Assembly: GCA_017545245.1 (NCBI GenBank)
Contig: JAFWPB010000056.1
Location: 38,383-102,382, forward strand
Reading direction: 5' to 3'
Length of the DNA stretch: 64,000 nucleotides
Source of the DNA: Clostridiales bacterium
GTDB taxonomy: Bacteria; Bacillota; Clostridia; Saccharofermentanales; Saccharofermentanaceae
In this document: piece by piece, positions 58,549-64,000 of the stretch
Position numbering within the stretch: the first letter of the stretch is position 1
How the letters are laid out: the number at the start of each line of letters is the position of its first letter
Notes under the pieces: generated by a model
Told to the model about the DNA's origin: nothing
Databases searched by the model: none
The model's input: only the letters and a program-made list of their open reading frames with translations
Translations under genes and position numbers: made by a program

Positions 58549-59564
58549 AGACCTTTTCACGATGCATTCGCACAGTTCTTTGCCTGGCTCTTGGAGTGAG
58601 CATGCTGTGCGGTTGCCGAGCGAATTCGAAAAAGAAAGAAAAAGACAGCGAGGATCTTTACGAAGACCTTGAAGCTTCTTTGGCGGAAAAACCGGCGACT
58701 CCGGAGTGGACCAATCCGGTACCGGACGGAAAACAGATCGAGTATCTCATTGTACATATGAGATCGACTTATCTTAGAAATAATGATTATGACATCTCCG
58801 AATATAACTGTGAGTACGACGATCATGGTCGCATGAGTGTGAAGATCGAAAAGAACTACGACAGCCGCATTGGAGATATCCGGACGGTATATACATACAA
58901 TGACGATGATCTTGTCATCAAGGAAGAGGGCTTTTATGAAAATAATGCCTCTTCCAGGAATAAAGACTTCTATTATGATTTTGAGTATGATGAAAATGGT
59001 AATCTCCTCTCCAGAAAGCTTTTGGATATAGATGGTACTTTGAGATATGAAAACAAGTATTCCTACGATGATGCCGGTAATCTGATCCGTGAAGAATACG
59101 GTTCGAATACGACTACTTATGAATACGAGTTTAAAAACGGTGTTCTCTATTCTTGTACGGAAACAACCGATGACGGAGAGAATACTTCCATCAAGACAAC
59201 CACGTATGATGAGAAAGGAAATATCGTACATATCAAGTCGAAAACTCCGTATTCGGATTCTGATACGAAGATCGAGTATGATGAGCACAATAATCCCACC
59301 CTATACTCGAGCGCAGTAGAGGGAAGACGTGAATCCGAGGACAAAATCTCATATGTTTACGATGACCAGGGCCATATCCTTAAGAAAGAATCGTCTTCGC
59401 TTCTCGGCGATTATGATAGCGACGGCCCGACTATTACGACTGAAACGTACACGTACGACGCTCACGGCCTTCTGCTTTATGAAGTGACGAGGAAAAATGG
59501 TGAATTCTATAACTTGAGAGAGTATGATTACGAGCCGGTACTGGTACCGAAGAAAGCTGAGTAA
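58545..59564 (+). CDS. YD-repeat (RHS-like) lipoprotein, copy 2
   Basis: 339 residues, a paralog of the protein at 56494: lipobox SMLCGC with Cys24, a Lys/Glu-rich linker, the shared PEWTNPVPDGKQIEYLIV (KWTDQISDGMKVEYVLV in copy 1), repeated Y-x-Y-D-x-x-G motifs (YTYNDDDL, FEYDENGNL, YSYDDAGNL, TTYDEKGNI, YVYDDQGHI, YTYDAHGLL), and the same ending YDYEPVLVP. GGAGG precedes the start, which overlaps the 7-TM gene by 4 bp. Confidence 0.82.
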   Translation: MKTFSRCIRTVLCLALGVSMLCGCRANSKKKEKDSEDLYEDLEASLAEKPATPEWTNPVPDGKQIEYLIVHMRSTYLRNNDYDISEYNCEYDDHGRMSVKIEKNYDSRIGDIRTVYTYNDDDLVIKEEGFYENNASSRNKDFYYDFEYDENGNLLSRKLLDIDGTLRYENKYSYDDAGNLIREEYGSNTTTYEYEFKNGVLYSCTETTDDGENTSIKTTTYDEKGNIVHIKSKTPYSDSDTKIEYDEHNNPTLYSSAVEGRRESEDKISYVYDDQGHILKKESSSLLGDYDSDGPTITTETYTYDAHGLLLYEVTRKNGEFYNLREYDYEPVLVPKKAE

Positions 59565-59613
59565 ACTTAAGACAAAATATAGAAATAGTAACTAGACAAA
59601 TATTGCACATTGT

Positions 59614-59654
59614 GTTATATATAAGTTGTAACAAGACAAGTGTGGCTATATAAC
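59614..59654 (+). promoter_or_regulatory. hipBA promoter with 8-bp inverted repeat
   Basis: TTGTAA (59626-59631), 17 bp, TATAAC (59649-59654). An inverted repeat, GTTATATA (59614-59621) and TATATAAC (59647-59654), has 33 bp between centres (about three turns); its right arm covers the -10. This suits autorepression by a HipB dimer pair. Confidence 0.6.
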
Positions 59655-59676
59655 AAGAAGCGGAGCGGTGGCGACA

Positions 59677-59997
59677 ATGATTGACGAGTATAAGAATTTG
59701 TGCGAACGTCTGCAACAGTATCGTATTCATTATCCACTCACACAGCGTGAGTTGGCTGAGAAATCAGGTGTGTCTGTCAGAAGTATCTCCAGGTTTGAAA
59801 ACGGGGAAGATATCAGTCTGTCGAATTATATGAAACTTCTTCGTGCCATGGATCTTGAAGAACGCATGGTCGAAATGATCCCTGATCAGACTAAACGCCC
59901 GTCTTATTATTTGGAAAAAGAAACGAAACGCAGCCGGGCATCCGGAACCCGTGACAATAAAGGAAGTGCTCCTTTTGTTTGGGGGGATGAGAAATGA
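59677..59997 (+). CDS. hipB: HipB-like antitoxin / XRE-family regulator
   Basis: 106 residues; the HTH (PLTQRELAEKSGVSVRSISRFENG) lies at about 20-45. The C-terminal tail is basic and probably flexible, ending PFVWGDEK. HipB binds the operator and holds HipA. ATG 59677 has a GGAG site; a GTG at 59668 is less likely. The stop overlaps hipA by 4 bp, the usual antitoxin-toxin coupling. Confidence 0.88.
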   Translation: MIDEYKNLCERLQQYRIHYPLTQRELAEKSGVSVRSISRFENGEDISLSNYMKLLRAMDLEERMVEMIPDQTKRPSYYLEKETKRSRASGTRDNKGSAPFVWGDEK

Positions 59998-61280
59998 TCA
60001 ATACTGCAGAAGTATATCTTTGGGGAACAAGGATTGGAATCATTCACCAGGATGATGGCCAGGCCTATCTCGCATTTGAATATGACAAGGATTTTCTGAA
60101 AAGCGGAATTGAGCTTTCTCCTGTTAAGATGCCTTTAAACAGCCGCGTTTACGCATTTCCGGAACTCGCGGGCAGTGCTTTTCACGGAGCACCAGGATTG
60201 ATTGCAGATTCACTGCCGGATTCTTTTGGTAACCGCGTGATTGAACGTTGGCTAAGTGAACAAGGACGTTCGATCAATGATTTTAACGCAGTAGACAGAT
60301 TGTGCTATACAGGTCAGCGCGGAATGGGTGCGCTGGAATACCGTCCAGCTAATGGTCCGGATATGTGGAAGGACGAGTCGGTCGATATTGCTAAGATGGT
60401 CGATTTCGCTTCTGACGTACTGAATGACAAGAAGAATCAGAAACTCCGTATTCAGGATGATCCGGGATATGGACAGCTGATCCAGCTGGGAACGTCGGCA
60501 GGAGGCGCCAGGGCAAAAGCTTTGATCGCATGGAATGAGGATACCGGCGAGATCCGAAGCGGACAGATCGATGCTGGAGAAGGCTTTGAATACTGGCTTT
60601 TGAAGTTCGACGGCGTGAAAAAGAACGGCGACCATAATCTGGAAGATGCAATCGAATATACGAGAATCGAGTACGCTTATTCCTTGATGGCAAAAGAAAT
60701 CGGAATCAGTATGAGCGACTGCAGACTGTGGGAAGAAAACGGGCGTTATCACTTCATGACCAAGCGCTTTGACCGCATTGGGAAACAGAAGATCCATATG
60801 CAGACATACGCTGCGCTCATGCATATCGATTACAATCTGCCTGGTCAGTCGAGTTACGAAGAAGCAGCGGATGTCACGATGCGTCTGACCAATTCTGCTT
60901 CGGATGTGGAAGAGCTATATCGCAGAATGGTGTTTAATGTGCTTTTGGTCAATCAGGACGATCACGTTAAAAACATTGCTTTTCTTATGGATAAGCGTGG
61001 ACAGTGGAAACTTGCTCCGGCATACGACCTGGCTTTTGCCTATAACCTCGAAAATCAGTGGTTACGGGCACATCAGATGCGTGTGCAGGGGAAAACAGAT
61101 GGTATCACATATGATGATCTGATTGCGTCTGGAAAAGCAATGGGATTATCGGCAAGAAAGAGTGCAGGAATCATTCAGAGAGTAAAAAGTTTGAAAGAAG
61201 AATTTACTTCGTATATGAAGCAATCGGGTGTGAGTATGAAGACGGCAAAAGCACTTCTCCCGATCCTTCCGAAGATCTGA
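59994..61280 (+). CDS. hipA: HipA-family Ser/Thr kinase toxin
   Basis: 428 residues. HipA of E. coli phosphorylates GltX and causes persistence. Here the N-terminal HipA domain carries HGAPGLIADSLPDSFGN (64-80), the Gly-rich loop is GTSAGGARAK (166-175), WLLKFD (201-206) is the ATP Lys region, the catalytic loop is NQDDHVKN (320-327), and APAYDLAFAY (341-350) takes the DFG place. All kinase motifs look intact, so it is likely active. Target tRNA synthetase unknown. An S37-type peptidase lipoprotein starts 16 bp on. Confidence 0.9.
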   Translation: MINTAEVYLWGTRIGIIHQDDGQAYLAFEYDKDFLKSGIELSPVKMPLNSRVYAFPELAGSAFHGAPGLIADSLPDSFGNRVIERWLSEQGRSINDFNAVDRLCYTGQRGMGALEYRPANGPDMWKDESVDIAKMVDFASDVLNDKKNQKLRIQDDPGYGQLIQLGTSAGGARAKALIAWNEDTGEIRSGQIDAGEGFEYWLLKFDGVKKNGDHNLEDAIEYTRIEYAYSLMAKEIGISMSDCRLWEENGRYHFMTKRFDRIGKQKIHMQTYAALMHIDYNLPGQSSYEEAADVTMRLTNSASDVEELYRRMVFNVLLVNQDDHVKNIAFLMDKRGQWKLAPAYDLAFAYNLENQWLRAHQMRVQGKTDGITYDDLIASGKAMGLSARKSAGIIQRVKSLKEEFTSYMKQSGVSMKTAKALLPILPKI

Positions 61281-61296
61281 CAGGTTGAGGTATTTT

Positions 61297-63024
61297 ATGA
61301 AGAATCGATATTTTGGTACAAGAACCGGTGCACTTTTGTTGACGGTTGGATTGCTTTTGACTTCCTGTAGTAAAGCTAAGGATACAACGACTGAGGAGAC
61401 CACTGCAACTCAGGCAACTGCTACGACGACCGAGGCGACTACTGCGGCGAATACCACAACTGAACAAACAACCACCACCGAGGAAACAAGCGAGGCGTCG
61501 TACACTTTGCTTGAGACAAGGCCAGTTATTGATATTCCAAGTGTTACATTACAAGACTCAAGGTACATTTCCGACGAAGAGGCCGCCGCTTTTGAAGAAG
61601 AATTGAGGAAACTGCCGGGCGTGGTCGATGTGAAGCGTGACAAAAAGTACAAAAACGGGCAGTTCATGGTGTACTATGAGATGCCGCTGGATCACAAGGA
61701 TCCTTCAAAAGGAACATTTACGCAGAGAATGTATTGCTTCTATAAGGGAAAGGACGCGCCGAATCTATTCTATATCGGTGGTTACTTTCTGGAATTTGGC
61801 GAGTTTACTTCAAACGATGAGATCAATAATACAGTTGTACTCGAAAAAGAAAATCCTTTTTCTGAGAGGTACAATTGTAATTTCTTCGAGCCTGAATTCC
61901 GATTATATGAACCAGATCTGGACGAGATGAATTATAAGAACCTTGAGTACATGGGCTATTTGACAGATGAGAATGCTTCGGAAGATTTCCATTTCATGAT
62001 CGAGGGATTGAAGACGATCGTGAACGGGAAGTGGGCCATGGAAGGATTAAGCAAGGGCGGTCAGTTTGTCGCATACCAGCTTGGCCGATATCCTGACGAT
62101 GCGGATCTTTATGTGTCGGAATCCGCGATGATTCGGGAAACCAGGAATTTCCCCGGCATGTATGAATACTGCTACACCACGGCCGGCGACGATCTTTTTG
62201 GCAAAGAAACGGCGAAGAAGTACAGGGATATGATCACGGAGCTGCAGGTCGAGTTGATCAAGCATAAGGACAACGTAATCAAGGAGTATTTCTATGAAAC
62301 AAAAAAGGACAAAGTTGTATTCAGTTCCGATTTAACACAGGAAATCATGTACGACTGTGCCGTTCTGGATCAGGTATATATCTGGCAGTATGTTTTTGAC
62401 GACTATTTTGAAAATCTGGAGCAGTTGTTGAAGATGAAAGACTCCACCGACCCGGATGAAATCAGGGAATATGAGAGACAGCTTGGTACGCACATGTCCT
62501 GTTATTACAGTTACATGCAGTACGCGGTTTACTGCCAATCGGAATTTTCGGATTTTAACCTTTCGAATAAATTGTTGAGCTTGTTTATGTTCGAGTGTTA
62601 TAGGGAAGATGGGAATTACCTGTACGATTTTTCTTACCTTCGTGAGGCACTGGAAAAGGACGGGAGCGGCGCGAAGCTCAGTGTTACCGAAGATATGGAA
62701 GAGTCGCTTTTTGAACTTCGTATCCATGAGGACCAGCGGGCACTTTTCAAGTACGATCCGACTGTCTGCGAGACGCGTATCCGTGCTATCGAAACTTCCA
62801 CCAAGCCGGTGATCATTGTGAACGCAACGACAGATGTCCATCATGTGGCAGAAATAATGGAAAGCGACAATCCGAACGTGCATATCTTTAATGTGATCGG
62901 AGCCTGCCATGATCAGGCCGACTGCGGCGCTTTTTTCACAGAAAAGAACACGAATTACCAGAAGCCTACCCAGGAACAGAAAGACGAGTATGACCGTATT
63001 GTGAAGGAAGCGCTGGGTATCTGA
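61297..63024 (+). CDS. S37-type serine peptidase lipoprotein (PS-10 family-like)
   Basis: 575 residues. Lipobox LLTSC (Cys24), then a Thr/Glu-rich linker (about 25-68) and an alpha/beta-hydrolase domain with the S37 elbow MEGLSKGGQFVAYQLGRYPDDADLYV (Ser252, G-x-S-x-G). A later NATTDVHHV and GACHDQADC supply likely Asp and His. S37 peptidases of Streptomyces are secreted tripeptidyl aminopeptidases. Being a lipoprotein it acts at the surface, probably on peptides. The Thr-rich linker resembles the DUF3048 lipoprotein. It follows hipA by 16 bp and could be read through from it. Confidence 0.8.
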   Translation: MKNRYFGTRTGALLLTVGLLLTSCSKAKDTTTEETTATQATATTTEATTAANTTTEQTTTTEETSEASYTLLETRPVIDIPSVTLQDSRYISDEEAAAFEEELRKLPGVVDVKRDKKYKNGQFMVYYEMPLDHKDPSKGTFTQRMYCFYKGKDAPNLFYIGGYFLEFGEFTSNDEINNTVVLEKENPFSERYNCNFFEPEFRLYEPDLDEMNYKNLEYMGYLTDENASEDFHFMIEGLKTIVNGKWAMEGLSKGGQFVAYQLGRYPDDADLYVSESAMIRETRNFPGMYEYCYTTAGDDLFGKETAKKYRDMITELQVELIKHKDNVIKEYFYETKKDKVVFSSDLTQEIMYDCAVLDQVYIWQYVFDDYFENLEQLLKMKDSTDPDEIREYERQLGTHMSCYYSYMQYAVYCQSEFSDFNLSNKLLSLFMFECYREDGNYLYDFSYLREALEKDGSGAKLSVTEDMEESLFELRIHEDQRALFKYDPTVCETRIRAIETSTKPVIIVNATTDVHHVAEIMESDNPNVHIFNVIGACHDQADCGAFFTEKNTNYQKPTQEQKDEYDRIVKEALGI

Positions 63025-63045
63025 TACATGGTTCGGCCAGATGCG

Positions 63046-63054
63046 TGGTAAAAT
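63046..63054 (+). promoter_or_regulatory. Extended -10 for the HAD gene
   Basis: TGGTAAAAT, 45 bp before the HAD start; no good -35. Confidence 0.4.
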
Positions 63055-63099
63055 GGTATCAAGAAAAATGGCAGAATCCTGCCGCACGGGGAGAGTACC

Positions 63100-63756
63100 A
63101 TGATTAAAGCATTTTTCGTAGATTTTTACGGGACACTGGCCCACGAAGACGGCAAGGTCGTGAAGCAGGTCAGCAAGATCATATACGATACCGGAAAGGC
63201 CGAAAGCACCTCGGAGATCGACAGCTACTGGTGGCGCGAATTCCAGAGCATTTTCAACAACGCTTACGGCGAGAATTTCATGACGCAGCGGGATGTCGAG
63301 ATCCGGTCGATCGAGCGCACGGTCGAACATTTCCAATGTCCTTCCGATCCAAAAGAGCTGGCGCAGATGCTTTTTGCGCAGTGGGTGGCGCCGGAACTTT
63401 TTGAAGATACGAAGGATTTCTTCGAGAAGAGTCCGCTTCCGATCTATGTGGTCTCGAATATCGATACAGAAGATGTGAAGAAGGCAATTGCTTTCAATGA
63501 TCTCACGCCGTTCGCGGTGTTTACGTCTGAGGATGCGTGCTCCTATAAACCGCGGCCGGAGCTTTTCGAGCTTGCTCTTCGTGAAACCGGTCTTTCTCCA
63601 GATGAGGTGATCCATATTGGCGACTCTGTCAGCAGTGATTTCCGCGGTGCAAGCAGTGTCGGTATTCGCGCGCTCTGGCTGAACCGCTTCGAAAAACCTG
63701 TACCTAAAGGTGTGGAGTGCATTACCAGCCTGACGCAGGCATTCGACCGGCTTTAA
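63100..63756 (+). CDS. HAD-superfamily hydrolase
   Basis: 218 residues with HAD motif I DFYGTL (8-13; nucleophile Asp8), motif II VVSNID, motif III Lys in SYKPRPELF, and motif IV IGDSVSSDFRGA, plus an alpha-helical cap after motif I. Tyr at the second Asp of motif I is common in dehalogenase-like and YjjG-like HADs, so activity is not excluded. The substrate may be a sugar phosphate or nucleotide. It is followed by degenerate direct repeats and the second palindrome array. Confidence 0.88.
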   Translation: MIKAFFVDFYGTLAHEDGKVVKQVSKIIYDTGKAESTSEIDSYWWREFQSIFNNAYGENFMTQRDVEIRSIERTVEHFQCPSDPKELAQMLFAQWVAPELFEDTKDFFEKSPLPIYVVSNIDTEDVKKAIAFNDLTPFAVFTSEDACSYKPRPELFELALRETGLSPDEVIHIGDSVSSDFRGASSVGIRALWLNRFEKPVPKGVECITSLTQAFDRL

Positions 63757-63780
63757 TATGTCTTTTGGGGGTCAGCTACG

Positions 63781-63866
63781 GCGCCAGAGCTTTTCGAGCA
63801 GTGGGATAGGGGCGATAAGCAGGCAGGCGCAGCGCTAGTGCTTTTTGAGCGGTATGATGGGGCAGA
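63781..63866. repeat. Degenerate 51-bp direct repeat next to the palindrome array
   Basis: Two related segments start at 63781 and 63832 (period 51 bp), each reading GCGCC/TAG..GCTTTTCGAGC-like, GGGGCGATAAG-like. The second runs straight into the first 36-bp unit. I see no gene in 63757-64000. Confidence 0.55.
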
Positions 63867-63975
63867 TAAGTCGCGAATGTCGAAATTGCAAAAAACGACT
63901 TACAAATCGCGCCATTTGGGAATTCTTTTTTTGAGAAAGTAAGTCGGAAATTGGCAATTTTCATTTTCCGACTTA
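63867..63975. repeat. Second copy of the 36-bp inverted-repeat array, cut by window end
   Basis: Units of exactly 36 bp at 63867-63902 and 63940-63975, with TAAGTCG ... CGACTTA ends. Their 73-bp spacing equals units 1 and 2 of the array at 18601, and the 37-bp spacer shares the AATTCTTTTTTTGA[T/G]AAAG end. After unit 2, CACTGAAAAACAGG follows in both copies. Units 3 and 4 would lie beyond 64000. Confidence 0.9.
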
Positions 63976-64000
63976 AAATCACTGAAAAACAGGCAAAAAA

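Noticed and set aside
56494..59564. Rhs polymorphic toxin system
   Set aside because: YD repeats are present, but both proteins are short lipoproteins without a toxin tip, and no immunity gene is recognised.
63100..63756. HAD protein as a pseudoenzyme because motif I is DFYGTL
   Set aside because: Tyr at the second position is common in active dehalogenase-like HADs, and the other motifs are intact.
56292..63975. Genomic island integrated at tRNA-Arg
   Set aside because: The region downstream is accessory in flavour, but I saw no integrase and no second copy of the tRNA 3' end in the window.

Overview
The window looks like a mid-GC Gram-positive anaerobe of the class Clostridia (Bacillota). 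Evidence: strong AGGAGG-type ribosome binding sites, sigma-A type promoters (often with a TGn extended -10), a Gram-positive LexA box, an LCP cell-wall ligase, comEC-holA order, the zapA-U32 peptidase pair, DUF5688 and DUF5702 proteins, and lipoproteins with Thr-rich linkers after the lipobox. A family-level placement (Oscillospiraceae- or Saccharofermentans-like) would be a guess. No phage, insertion sequence or CRISPR array was found. Most of the window is chromosomal core, with a more accessory right end (about 56.5-64 kb).

Layout. 0-2.7 kb (minus): arginine biosynthesis, argG, a zinc-ribbon protein, a GNAT acetyltransferase and the 5' part of argH. 2.9-13.9 kb (plus): class IV aminotransferase, htpG, then a tightly overlapping run purL-rsmA-zapA-U32 peptidase-dut. 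14-18.6 kb: CorA-like transporter, a membrane-anchored hydrolase-like protein without its catalytic triad, tsaD, smpB, a VanZ-like protein and a small unknown. 18.6-18.9 kb: an array of four 36-bp palindromic units. 18.9-24.1 kb: DUF3048 lipoprotein, LCP protein, a PP2C-fold/TM/SH3 protein without the phosphatase metal ligands, and a Gfo/Idh/MocA oxidoreductase. 24.2-28.5 kb: pyrimidine-nucleoside phosphorylase, then an SOS-controlled ruvC-ruvA-ruvB-queH operon. 28.5-33.3 kb (minus): two PRPP-synthetase paralogs, a small membrane protein and rqcH. 33.5-46.5 kb (plus): engB, comEC, holA, icd, a SEC-C protein, radC, DUF5688, mreC-mreD-PBP2, a methylglyoxal-synthase-like protein with a degraded active site, and a metallo-beta-lactamase-fold hydrolase. 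46.6-49.3 kb: three Tad-pilus-like secreted or membrane proteins. 49.4-56.4 kb: small membrane protein, YerC/TrpR-like regulator, secA, purine nucleoside phosphorylase, an adenosylhomocysteinase-family enzyme with the HxExK signature, an SAH/MTA deaminase and tRNA-Arg(CCT). 56.5-63.8 kb: two paralogous YD-repeat lipoproteins around a Ser-rich peptide and a 7-TM protein, a hipB-hipA pair, an S37-type peptidase lipoprotein and a HAD hydrolase. The window ends inside a second copy of the 36-bp palindrome array.

How the genes work together. The secA-downstream genes fit an S-inosylhomocysteine route for recycling SAM by-products: deaminase makes SIH, the HxExK hydrolase splits it to inosine and homocysteine, and PNP splits inosine. 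The mre/PBP2 block, LCP protein and PP2C-fold/SH3 protein serve the cell envelope. Several conserved gene positions are held by enzyme folds that have lost catalytic residues.

The most unusual non-coding signal is the dispersed array of exactly 36-bp inverted-repeat units (TAAGTCGG ... CCGACTTA). Their start-to-start spacing falls 73, 62, 52 bp, close to whole helical turns, and the second copy at the window end repeats the 73-bp step with similar spacer sequence. All assignments come from reading sequence and motifs; no database search was possible.
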